Source: an uncultured Spirochaetaceae bacterium (lineage in GTDB: Bacteria > Spirochaetota > Spirochaetia > Sphaerochaetales > Sphaerochaetaceae). Taken from it: a stretch of DNA of 32,810 bases. Under the pieces are notes generated by a model. It made no database searches. It worked only from the letters and a program-made list of their open reading frames with translations, and had not been told where the DNA came from. Shown piece after piece: positions 25,826 through 32,810 of the stretch. The stretch lies in assembly GCA_900321635.1 (NCBI GenBank), contig ONWV01000020.1:1-32810 (forward strand), read 5' to 3'. How positions within the stretch are numbered: position 1 is the stretch's first letter; every line of letters starts with the position of its first letter. The position numbers and the translations under genes were made by a program.

Positions 25826-27559
25826 CTACATCTTCATCGAAGATGAAAGATCCGTGCCCTTTCTTGAGTTCATCGTATAGATGATTGCAAAGACAACAAT
25901 CAGAAGGACTGTTGAAAGTGCGCTTGCTCTTCCAAGGTCGTTCTCGTTGACTGCGTTGAAGATCTGAATAGGTACGGTTCTTGTTCTTGGACCATACAGC
26001 AGAATGGTTGTGCTCAGCTCCTGGAGAAGGGTGGTGAGTGTCATGACCGAGCCTGAGATGATTGACGGCAGAATCAAAGGAACACTGACTCTTCTGAAGG
26101 TGTAGAACCATGTTGCTCCGCTTATGGTGCTGGCTTCCTCAAGCGACGGATTGAGCTGCGTGAGGTTTGCTGCAACCGAGCGGTAGACATACGGGGTTCT
26201 TCTTATCATGTACGAGATGATGAGAATCAGGTATGTTCCTGTGAGCTTCATCAGACCGTTTCCACCGAATGCAGAAAGAAGTGCGATTGAAACAACTGTT
26301 CCCGGCAGGATGAACGGTGCCATGATAGACAGATCCAGAAGCGCAGAGCCTTTCGGTCTCTTTCTCTCTGTGATGTAGGCCAAAATCGAGCCGAAGATGG
26401 CGCACATAATTGTTGCGACAATCGAGAGGAAGAACGAGTTGAAAAGCTCGTGGCTGGACTTCTTGAAGATGTTCGCATAGTTTGTCCATGTGAAATCCGA
26501 CGGAAGAAGGCCGGTCCATCTCTTGAAGAACGACATGACTATGATTGTCAACTGCGGAAGCAGTGAGAAAATCAGAACAATCAGACAGAGTATGATTGCA
26601 AATATTTTGGCTCCGAGGCTCTCATGCTGCTTGATGTCTGTATGCGATGCGGAGATCGTCTCGTACTCGTGCCTGTTGACGATGTACTTCTGAATATACA
26701 GTACAAGACCCGTGATGATGACGTTGATGACCGCAATAGACGATGCCAGGTTGATGTCTCCGGCTCCGCCGTATGCGAACTTGATAAGAGTCGGAAGCAC
26801 GTAGTTGTTTCCGCCGATGACCGCGGGGATTCCGAAGTTTCCGATTGCTCTTACAAAGACCAGAAGTGCCGCAGCTCCGAGGGACGGGATGATCAGAGGC
26901 AGTGTGATTGTCCTCATGATTCTGGCCTTTCCGGCACCCATGAGCATGGCTGACTCTTCCAAAAGGGCATTGGCGCCGCTGAAGGCTCCGTATGCCATCT
27001 GGAACACGAACGGATAGTAGGTGAGGGTCATGCACAGAATCATTCCGAACATTCCGTAGATGCTCGGAAGTGTCACTCCAAATGGCTTCAGGATGAAGTT
27101 CAGTGCTGTTCTGACAATTCCCTTGTTACCCAGAAGGATGACCCAAGTGTAGGCTCCGACGAACGACGGCATGATGATCGGAAGGATCCCCAGTGATACC
27201 AGAAGCTTCTTTCCGGGGATTTTGACACGTGCGACGCAGTAGCCCATCGGAACACCGATCAGGATACACAGAATTGTTACGGACAGGCTGACTATGATCG
27301 AGTTGACAAGAGCCCTGAGGTAGAGCTTTGTCCCGAAGAAGGTTCTGAAGCCTTCAAGAGACCAGCCTGTGAATTTGAAAGTGTACTCAGCAGGTGCCCA
27401 GAAAGCCCTGATGAGCGTGATTGCCATAGGATAGAGCAGGAAGATACCGATGAAGATCATAGGTATTGCAAACACTATGAACTGGGAGAAGTCTTTCTGG
27501 AAGAACTTCTTTATCTTGTTGGTCTCTGCTCCATTTTCAATCATGGAGTATTTGCTCAT
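25826..27559 (-). CDS. afuB: ABC importer permease, fused two-domain (AfuB/FbpB class)
   Basis: 577-residue membrane protein made of two MetI-like halves, about 12 hydrophobic segments in all. Each half has the cytoplasmic EAA loop that docks on the ATPase: EESAMLMGAGKARIMRTITL (about 201-220) and EEASTISGATWFYTFRRVSV (474-493). One polypeptide therefore forms the whole pore. Its ATG overlaps the afuC stop by four bases (27556-27559). The stop is one base from the convergent epimerase stop, leaving no room for a terminator. The symbol follows the family, which includes both iron and hexose-phosphate importers; substrate is discussed under the binding protein. Confidence 0.88.
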   Translation of the reverse strand: MSKYSMIENGAETNKIKKFFQKDFSQFIVFAIPMIFIGIFLLYPMAITLIRAFWAPAEYTFKFTGWSLEGFRTFFGTKLYLRALVNSIIVSLSVTILCILIGVPMGYCVARVKIPGKKLLVSLGILPIIMPSFVGAYTWVILLGNKGIVRTALNFILKPFGVTLPSIYGMFGMILCMTLTYYPFVFQMAYGAFSGANALLEESAMLMGAGKARIMRTITLPLIIPSLGAAALLVFVRAIGNFGIPAVIGGNNYVLPTLIKFAYGGAGDINLASSIAVINVIITGLVLYIQKYIVNRHEYETISASHTDIKQHESLGAKIFAIILCLIVLIFSLLPQLTIIVMSFFKRWTGLLPSDFTWTNYANIFKKSSHELFNSFFLSIVATIMCAIFGSILAYITERKRPKGSALLDLSIMAPFILPGTVVSIALLSAFGGNGLMKLTGTYLILIISYMIRRTPYVYRSVAANLTQLNPSLEEASTISGATWFYTFRRVSVPLILPSIISGSVMTLTTLLQELSTTILLYGPRTRTVPIQIFNAVNENDLGRASALSTVLLIVVFAIIYTMNSRKGTDLSSSMKM

Positions 27560-28677
27560 AGCTCTCTTCCCTCCGGTGAGAACAGGGCAACCCTGCTTGT
27601 GTCGAATGTCACGTTGACCATGTCACCCTCATGGATGTCCTTCTGAAGGCTGTCCATGTCGATTTCCAGTGTGACAGGGGAGATGCTCTTATTGATTTCA
27701 ACCTCATAGCGGATGAAAGAACCCAGATGCTGGATGATCTTGACCTGGCCTGGGATTGAGTTTTCGGATGACTCTGCCGAGACCGCAAGGTACTCGGGTC
27801 TTCCTCCGATCAGGACCTCGTCTCCGACGTTGGGCTCTACATGTCTCTTTTCCGCCTTGATTGCAACGCGGATTCCCGCAGTGTCGATTTCAACGACAGT
27901 CTCCTCTTTGTTTGTGGAGACGACATGTGAGTTGAAGAAGTTCATCTTTCCGATGAAGTTTGCTACAAACGCATTCTTGGGCTGGTTGTAAAGCTCGTCG
28001 GATGTTCCGATCTGCTCAACCACGCCCTTTCTGAGAACGGCAAGTCTGTCTCCGACAGCCATGGCCTCTTCCTGGTCATGAGTGACGAAGATTGTTGTGA
28101 TGTTCGTAGCCTTCTGGATTCTTCTGATCTCGGCTCTCATGTAACGGCGGAGCTTTGCATCCAGGTTTGCAAGGGGCTCGTCCAGAAGAAGGACATCCGG
28201 ATCATAGACCAGGGCACGTGCGATTGCGACTCTCTGCTGCTGTCCGCCTGAGAGGGCTGTGGGGCTGGGGTTTCTCTTGAGCTCTTCCTGAAGTCCTACA
28301 AGCTCCATGACCTCTGTGACTTTCCTGGTTACGACATCGTTTGGAACCTTTCTGACTCTGAGACCGTAAGCAACATTCTCGAAGATTGACATATGCGGAT
28401 ACAGTGCGTAGCTCTGGAAGACCATACCGATGTTTCTCTTGTACGGCGGAATTGTTGAGATATCAACATCTCCGTAGTACATCTTTCCTGATGTGATGGT
28501 ATCAAGACCTGCTGTGTTTCTCAGAAGAGTTGTCTTTCCGCAGCCGGAAGGTCCGAGCAGACAGAACAGCTCTCCTTCGTTGATTGTAAAGGAAATGTCC
28601 TTCAGGGCGTGAACCTCGTTTTTGGTTCCCAGCCCGAAAATCTTGTTTACATTCTCATAACGTACATTCTTGCTCAT
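27556..28677 (-). CDS. afuC: ABC importer ATPase (AfuC/PotA class)
   Basis: 373-residue ATP-binding subunit. Walker A GPSGCGKTT (42-50), Q-loop Q88, signature LSGGQ (142-146), Walker B VLLLDEP (162-168) and the switch H200 are intact, so it should hydrolyse ATP. The C-terminal 130 residues form a TOBE-type regulatory domain, as in importers for iron, polyamines and sugars. It lies between the binding-protein gene and the permease gene in one operon. Confidence 0.9.
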   Translation of the reverse strand: MSKNVRYENVNKIFGLGTKNEVHALKDISFTINEGELFCLLGPSGCGKTTLLRNTAGLDTITSGKMYYGDVDISTIPPYKRNIGMVFQSYALYPHMSIFENVAYGLRVRKVPNDVVTRKVTEVMELVGLQEELKRNPSPTALSGGQQQRVAIARALVYDPDVLLLDEPLANLDAKLRRYMRAEIRRIQKATNITTIFVTHDQEEAMAVGDRLAVLRKGVVEQIGTSDELYNQPKNAFVANFIGKMNFFNSHVVSTNKEETVVEIDTAGIRVAIKAEKRHVEPNVGDEVLIGGRPEYLAVSAESSENSIPGQVKIIQHLGSFIRYEVEINKSISPVTLEIDMDSLQKDIHEGDMVNVTFDTSRVALFSPEGREL

Positions 28678-28714
28678 GAGTTCGGTTACTCCTTAAATGT
28701 CTGAAACAAAAGAT

Positions 28715-28744
28715 AGGGCCGCCCACCTTCAGATAGGCAGCCCT
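28715..28744 (-). promoter_or_regulatory. Intercistronic hairpin between binding protein and ATPase genes
   Basis: On the minus strand AGGGCTGCC and GGCGGCCCT form a nine-base stem with one mismatch around a 12-base loop, followed by ATCTTTTGTTT. It lies 20 bases after the afuA stop. Such hairpins often give partial termination or protect the upstream message so that binding protein exceeds membrane subunits; that role is inferred. Confidence 0.55.
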
Positions 28745-28763
28745 GATAATTAAAGATTAAAAA

Positions 28764-29744
28764 TCAAAGGAATGCAGCGAATTCGTTGCGAAGCTGCTTC
28801 TTAAGCTGTCCGGCCTCGATTGCGTCATACTCGAAGAACGGGAGCTCTGAGAGAGCAGGAAGGAAGTCCGGTCCCGGAACTTCTGTGGAAACAGGTCTTC
28901 TTCCGCAGCTTCTGATAGCCTCTGCACCGCCCTTGCCGGTGAACCAATCCATGAAGATCTTTGCAGCCTCGAGGTTCTTGCAGCCATCGATGATTCCTGC
29001 ACCCTCGATTCTTCTTCCGGTTCCCTCAACAGGATAGAGGTAAGAAACCGGGCTGCCTTTTCCGATAGCATCGGAGACGTTGCTCTCACCTGTCATTGTA
29101 AGTGCATACTCTCCACGTGCGACAGACTGAGGTCCGCTCTTGGAATCTGTTACATAGACTGTTCCGTTCTTTGCAATCTTCTCAGCAAGGCTGAGGTCGC
29201 CTGTGAGCTTGTACATCATGTAAAGCTGTGCATATGCGCTTCCGGATGATGCCGGGTTGGTAAGAACGATCTTGCCCTTGTACTTGGGATCTGCAAGGTC
29301 GAACCATGACTTAGGAATATCATCGCCCTTGAGCAGGTCTGTGTTGTACATGAATGTCTGAAGCGGCATTGAACATGCATACCACTTGTTTCCGGCGCCC
29401 TTGTAATCAGCGCTGAACTTTGCATCGTTCTTGGTTGTGTATGCATAGAGGTTCTCTTCCATCGGGACAAGGCTGTCCTGAGCGATCAGAAGAACGACGT
29501 CAGAGTCTGAAGACTTCTGCTGAACCAGTGTGAGAACATCACCTGAATCCTTCTCAAGGTGTGTGACTGTGATGTTCGGATACTCTTTGTTGAAAGCCTC
29601 AATAATCTTCTCGCTTTCGGCTTCCTTACCTGCACTGAGGAGAACGAGCTCCATCTTTCCGCTTTTTGCTTCTGCTGCACCCTGTGCGAACACTGCTGTG
29701 AACACAGTTGCCAGTACCAGCAATACTACTAATGTTTTCTTCAT
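28764..29744 (-). CDS. afuA: ABC importer periplasmic binding protein (AfuA/FbpA class)
   Basis: 326-residue secreted binding protein. Residues 1-20 are a Sec signal (MKK, hydrophobic core, VFA cleavage) with no lipobox cysteine; the mature start QGAAEA is common in spirochaetal binding proteins. The body follows the class used for iron, spermidine/thiamine-like ligands and phosphorylated sugars or phosphonates, with PKSWFDLADPKYKGKI and the GPQSVARGEYAL segment. The adjacent Tyr-Tyr pair that holds ferric iron in FbpA is not seen (nearest is SYLYP), which weakens an iron role. Divergent nagB and the nearby HAD phosphatase and epimerase favour a sugar phosphate or amino-sugar ligand. GGAGG precedes the ATG. 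Substrate assignment is inference. Confidence 0.88.
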   Translation of the reverse strand: MKKTLVVLLVLATVFTAVFAQGAAEAKSGKMELVLLSAGKEAESEKIIEAFNKEYPNITVTHLEKDSGDVLTLVQQKSSDSDVVLLIAQDSLVPMEENLYAYTTKNDAKFSADYKGAGNKWYACSMPLQTFMYNTDLLKGDDIPKSWFDLADPKYKGKIVLTNPASSGSAYAQLYMMYKLTGDLSLAEKIAKNGTVYVTDSKSGPQSVARGEYALTMTGESNVSDAIGKGSPVSYLYPVEGTGRRIEGAGIIDGCKNLEAAKIFMDWFTGKGGAEAIRSCGRRPVSTEVPGPDFLPALSELPFFEYDAIEAGQLKKQLRNEFAAFL

Positions 29745-29777
29745 AAATTAAGCCTCCCTTGAATTGCTTACCAGATA

Positions 29778-29805
29778 ATTCTACCACATTTGAGGATAAT
29801 CACAA
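29778..29805 (-). promoter_or_regulatory. Promoter of the afuA-afuC-afuB operon
   Basis: On the minus strand TTGTGA (29805-29800), 16 bases, then TAGAAT (29783-29778). The predicted start is about 30 bases before the afuA ATG. Confidence 0.55.
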
Positions 29806-29813
29806 CTTTTTTT

Positions 29814-29827
29814 ACTTAACGTTTAGT
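29814..29827. promoter_or_regulatory. LacI-family-type palindromic operator between afuA and nagB
   Basis: ACTTAACGTTTAGT is a 14-bp palindrome with one mismatched pair and the central AACGTT typical of LacI/GalR-family sites. It lies nine bases from the afuA -35 and just upstream of the nagB -10, so one repressor could control both directions. No LacI-family gene is in the window. Confidence 0.5.
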
Positions 29828-29847
29828 CCTTACGGCCTGATGTATGC

Positions 29848-29853
29848 TATTAT
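29848..29853 (+). promoter_or_regulatory. Possible -10 of nagB
   Basis: TATTAT lies 20 bases before the nagB start. The -35 region near 29825-29830 is poor and overlaps the edge of the palindrome, as would be expected for a repressor- or activator-controlled promoter. Confidence 0.35.
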
Positions 29854-29873
29854 TGCCAACGGAGAGGTATACT

Positions 29874-30611
29874 ATGAATATCAATATCAGTGTTTCATCA
29901 ACAGCCGTGGAGAACGGTCGTAAGGCAGCAGTCAAGGCAGCTGAAATCATCAATGCGGCAATAAAAGAGAAAGGCCATGCAAGAATCATACTCTCAACAG
30001 GTGCAAGCCAGTTCGAGATGTTCGAAGCTCTTGTGAAGCAGCCTGTCGACTGGTCCAAGGTAGAGATGTTCCACCTTGATGAATATGTGAATCTTCCCGA
30101 GACCCACATCGCATCATTCAGAAAATACCTCAAGGAGAGGTTCGTCAACATCGTTCATCCCAAGGCAGCCCACTTTGTCATAGGCGAGGGCGATGTGAAA
30201 AAGAACATAGAGGAACTTACCAGGGAACTGAGAAAGGATGAGATTGACCTGGGTCTGATCGGAATAGGTGAGAACGGGCACATCGCATTCAACGACCCAC
30301 CTGCAGACTTTGATGCAAACGAGGCCTACAGGGTTGTGAACCTTGATCACAAATGCCGCATGCAGCAGGTCGGAGAGGGATGGTTCAAAACAGAAGACGA
30401 TGTCCCAAAGCAGGCAATCTCAATGCTTCCTAAACAGATTATGGCCTGTAAGGCTATTGTTTCGGTTGTCCCTCACGCAGTAAAGGCCAAGGCCGTCTAT
30501 GATACAATCACTCAGAAAGTGAACAATATGGTTCCTGCCACACTGCTCAAGACCCATCCCGAGTGGTATCTGTACATAGACGACGATGCAGCTTCTATGC
30601 TGATTAAATAA
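29874..30611 (+). CDS. nagB: Glucosamine-6-phosphate deaminase
   Basis: 245-residue cytoplasmic enzyme converting glucosamine 6-phosphate to fructose 6-phosphate and ammonia. ATG 29874 is set by GGAGAGG (29861-29867); an upstream in-frame start is rejected. FHLDEYV with D69, the GIGENGHIAFNDPP loop with H136, and the STG phosphate-binding segment near 41-43 fit NagB. The length matches the shorter, Bacillus-like form rather than the 266-residue hexameric E. coli enzyme, so GlcNAc-6-phosphate allostery is doubtful. The 6-phosphogluconolactonase relative is less likely because of the HLDEY motif. It diverges from the afu importer. Confidence 0.93.
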   Translation: MNINISVSSTAVENGRKAAVKAAEIINAAIKEKGHARIILSTGASQFEMFEALVKQPVDWSKVEMFHLDEYVNLPETHIASFRKYLKERFVNIVHPKAAHFVIGEGDVKKNIEELTRELRKDEIDLGLIGIGENGHIAFNDPPADFDANEAYRVVNLDHKCRMQQVGEGWFKTEDDVPKQAISMLPKQIMACKAIVSVVPHAVKAKAVYDTITQKVNNMVPATLLKTHPEWYLYIDDDAASMLIK

Positions 30612-30618
30612 GCCTCAA

Positions 30619-31587
30619 TCAGAAGAAGAACTGGAAAGCCACATAGCAGGCATATATCAGAAGTAGTACTATGCCCTGATATCTTCTCAGCTTCTTTGTG
30701 CACAGAGCCGGAATAGTCATGAACGCCATGACGAACAGCATCACGGGAATATCAACAACAAGCGATGCGTTGCGTCCGGCCAGAAGCTTGTCCGCAGGGA
30801 TATTGAACGGCTGTATTGTGATTGCCATTCCGCTGACAAGAACCAGGTTGAACAAATTGGCTCCGACGATGTTTCCCAAAGACAGGGCGGCATGGCCTTT
30901 GACCAGTGATGTGATGGCAGTGACAAGCTCAGGAAGAGATGTTCCCAGCGCGATGAATGTCAGTGCTATTACAGACTCGGGAACTCCGAATCCTGCAGCG
31001 ATGATTTTTCCGTTGTCCACAAGAAGCTTTGCACCTACAGCAATAACGGCGGCGCCCAGAATCAGGAACAGAATGTCCTTCCAAAGCGGGTTTTCCTTGA
31101 CTTGGTCATCCTCTGCATCCATGACCAGCTTCCCGCTGAAAGCCTGTCTTACGGTGATTGCCATGTAGATTACGAAAATGGAAAGAAGAATGATTCCGAT
31201 CGCCCTTGAGAAATAACCTGTTGTGTAGGCCACTCCGCAATAAAGAAGGGCTGCGATGAAGAAAAAGATGACCGGAGTCTTGAATGTTCTTGTATCCACA
31301 TCTGCAGAAGCCTTTGCGGCGATTGTGATTGCAGAAATCAGTGCTGTGTTGCAGATGATGGACCCGATTGCGTTTCCATATGCCGTCTGGCTCTGTCCTA
31401 CAGCTGCAGCTATGGATGAAACCATAACCTCAGGGATTGTCGTTCCGATTGAAACGACCGTGGCGCCAATCAGAATTTCTGGAATGTGATAGCGGTGTGC
31501 AATACCTACGGCACCGTCGACGAACCAGTCGCCTCCCTTGATTAGAAGGACAAATCCGATAAGGAACAGAATTATTGCTTTGATCAT
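30619..31587 (-). CDS. Ca2+/Na+ (cation) exchanger, YrbG-like
   Basis: 322-residue inner-membrane protein of the CaCA superfamily with about ten hydrophobic helices. The two alpha repeats that form the ion path are clear: GATVVSIGTTIPEVMVS with GNAIGSIICN (41-80), and ALTFIALGTSLPELVTAIT with GNIVGANLFN (208-247). Both repeats keep their acidic residues (E53, E220). I place the start at ATG 31587, six bases after GGAG; the ATG at 31599 lacks a ribosome site. It converges on nagB with seven bases between the stops. Ion specificity is not readable from sequence. Confidence 0.9.
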   Translation of the reverse strand: MIKAIILFLIGFVLLIKGGDWFVDGAVGIAHRYHIPEILIGATVVSIGTTIPEVMVSSIAAAVGQSQTAYGNAIGSIICNTALISAITIAAKASADVDTRTFKTPVIFFFIAALLYCGVAYTTGYFSRAIGIILLSIFVIYMAITVRQAFSGKLVMDAEDDQVKENPLWKDILFLILGAAVIAVGAKLLVDNGKIIAAGFGVPESVIALTFIALGTSLPELVTAITSLVKGHAALSLGNIVGANLFNLVLVSGMAITIQPFNIPADKLLAGRNASLVVDIPVMLFVMAFMTIPALCTKKLRRYQGIVLLLIYACYVAFQFFF

Positions 31588-31665
31588 CTGAATCTCCATT
31601 ACAATGGTCTTGAAATCATTCTAATGGAAATGTAAATCTATTGGTAGATATAAACGGAGAGGGTT

Positions 31666-32766
31666 ATGGACAGAAACAGAATTAGCGTAATCTATGGAAA
31701 AGATCCCTTTGAGATGGCTACAAAGCTCATGCAGGACTGTGATCTTGCATCTATGATCGGCGACAAAAGCAAGAAAATCGCAATCAAGCCGAACCTGATC
31801 ACATCCACCACAGCAGACCACGGAGCTGTTACCCATCCGGAAATCGTGATTGCAATCATCGAGTACCTTCAGGGCCACGGCTTTCATAACATCAAGATAA
31901 TTGAAAGCTCCTGGGTGGGCGACAACACCAAGCGCGCCTTTTCCGTCAACGGCTACAACCAGATTTCCGCCAAATACAACGTGCCGCTTGTGGACGTCAA
32001 ACAGGACTCATATGAGCTTGTCAATGTCGAGGGCATCAAGATTGAGATTTCCAAAGAAGCCCTGAGCACAGACTTTCTGATCAACGTTCCTGTTCTCAAA
32101 GGACATTGTCAGACTCTGATGACCTGCGCCCTCAAGAACATGAAGGGAATCCTTTCGGACCGCAGTAAGCGGGCCTTCCACTCCATGGGCCTTCATAAAC
32201 CAATAGCGGCTCTGAACAAGGCAAAGAAGCAGGACTTCATCCTGGTCGACAACATCAACGGTGATCTGGACTTTGAGGAAGGCGGAACACCCGTGTACAC
32301 CTACAGGATGATGGCAGGAACAGATCCGCTTCTGATGGACTGCTTCTGCGCAACCCAAATCGGTTTCTCCCCGAGCGAGATAGGCTACATCCGCTACTCA
32401 AAGCAGATGGGCGTAGGAAGCGCTGACCTTTCCAAGCTCGATCTTAAGGAGTTGAATCAGGCCATATGCATCCCATCAAGATCCACAGGACGTGCACGGT
32501 CTCTGGAGCGCTATACAGAACATGATTCGGCCTGTTCGGCTTGCTATGCCAACCTCATCAATGCTTTGGCCAGAATGGATGAAAACCGCACCCTTGATGA
32601 GGCCTTGGATAAGATTCCTAACGGCAAGGTCTGTATCGGCCAGGGCTTTAAGGGTAAGAGTCTTGATGCATTCGGTGTAGGCAACTGCACCAAGGGCTGC
32701 TCCAAGAATGTTCCCGGCTGCCCTCCCATGGCATCGGCCATCAGAGATAAACTGGAGAACCTGTAA
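31666..32766 (+). CDS. DUF362 family protein with cysteine-rich C-terminus
   Basis: 366 residues, cytoplasmic, ATG preceded by GGAGAGGG. The DUF362 domain spans about 38-270 (KPNLITSTTADHGAVTHPE; NVPVLKGHCQTLMTCALKNMKG). The C-terminal quarter carries C290-x2-C293, C323, C341-x3-C345 and C352 in GCPP, a pattern suited to binding one or more Fe-S clusters. DUF362 proteins are often fused to ferredoxin domains, but their function is not established. It is divergent from the exchanger and shows no operon partner before the window ends. Confidence 0.85.
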   Translation: MDRNRISVIYGKDPFEMATKLMQDCDLASMIGDKSKKIAIKPNLITSTTADHGAVTHPEIVIAIIEYLQGHGFHNIKIIESSWVGDNTKRAFSVNGYNQISAKYNVPLVDVKQDSYELVNVEGIKIEISKEALSTDFLINVPVLKGHCQTLMTCALKNMKGILSDRSKRAFHSMGLHKPIAALNKAKKQDFILVDNINGDLDFEEGGTPVYTYRMMAGTDPLLMDCFCATQIGFSPSEIGYIRYSKQMGVGSADLSKLDLKELNQAICIPSRSTGRARSLERYTEHDSACSACYANLINALARMDENRTLDEALDKIPNGKVCIGQGFKGKSLDAFGVGNCTKGCSKNVPGCPPMASAIRDKLENL

Positions 32767-32774
32767 CCTCAGCT

Positions 32775-32809
32775 AATCGAGCCCCCCTGTTCTGGGCCCC
32801 GATTGGGCC
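32775..32809 (+). terminator. GC-rich inverted repeats after the DUF362 gene, cut by the window end
   Basis: AATCG (32775-32779) pairs with CGATT (32800-32804) enclosing GCCC/GGGC. Alternatively GGCCC (32795-32799) pairs with GGGCC (32805-32809). One of these is probably the terminator stem; any T-run lies beyond the edge. Confidence 0.45.
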
Positions 32810-32810
32810 T

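Noticed and set aside
28764..29744. Ferric iron binding protein assignment
   Set aside because: The family is compatible, but the adjacent Tyr-Tyr ligand pair is missing, there is no evident Fur-like box, and neighbours concern amino sugars.
1..32810. CRISPR array, tRNA, rRNA, insertion sequence or prophage
   Set aside because: No regularly spaced repeats, no cloverleaf-like GTTCRANNC context in the gaps, no transposase or phage structural gene was found by reading.

Overview
The window reads as a chromosomal segment of an anaerobic, host- or gut-associated spirochaete (Treponema/Sphaerochaeta-like). This is an inference from gene content and style: lnt-rho-rpmE order, a Rho with a long charged N-terminal extension, a TGS-uridine kinase fusion, NifS/NifU-type Fe-S assembly, ferredoxin plus aldehyde:ferredoxin oxidoreductase, and a binding protein whose mature end begins QGAAEA. 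No rRNA, tRNA, CRISPR array, phage gene or transposase was seen. Genes are densely packed, and no stretch over 300 bases lacks a gene.

Layout. 1-6.3 kb (+): 3' end of lnt, rho with its own promoter, rpmE with a strong terminator, a galactokinase-fold gene that has lost its catalytic residues, then nifS-nifU ending in two tandem hairpins. 6.3-10.3 kb (+): TGS-nucleoside kinase, a four-cluster ferredoxin and an AOR-family oxidoreductase, closely spaced. A small phosphodiesterase (yfcE-like) on the minus strand overlaps the AOR 3' end by 93 bp. 11.0-15.7 kb (+): lysophospholipase-like hydrolase, YihY membrane protein and manA as a tight group, then a Na+/solute symporter ending in a bidirectional terminator.

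15.7-23.5 kb (-): a complete single-operon arginine pathway transcribed argF-argG-argH-argC-argJ-argB-argD, with gaps of -4 to +12 nt. It makes N-acetylglutamate and recycles acetyl through ArgJ, builds ornithine (ArgB, C, D, J) and then converts ornithine to arginine (ArgF, G, H). The argF promoter (TTGACA, 17 nt, TATTTT) is overlapped by an ARG-box-like sequence at -35 and a second dyad at -10. The ArgB N-terminus carries the helix of arginine-inhibited kinases, so both transcriptional and allosteric arginine control are suggested.

23.7-30.6 kb: an amino-sugar/sugar-phosphate neighbourhood. A Cof-type HAD phosphatase and an N-acylglucosamine 2-epimerase (broken by two frameshifts in this sequence) run rightward. 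A three-gene ABC importer (binding protein, ATPase, fused two-domain permease) runs leftward. Glucosamine-6-phosphate deaminase nagB is divergent from the importer, with a LacI-type palindrome between them. I infer that the importer takes up a sugar phosphate or amino-sugar derivative, although homology alone would label it an iron transporter. The window ends with a Ca2+/Na+ exchanger (-) and a DUF362 Fe-S protein (+).

The most unusual items are the galactokinase-like pseudokinase, the AOR that seems to lack the usual fourth cluster cysteine, the N/Q-rich Rho, the arginine control region and the importer-nagB control region. No wholly new multi-gene system could be demonstrated.
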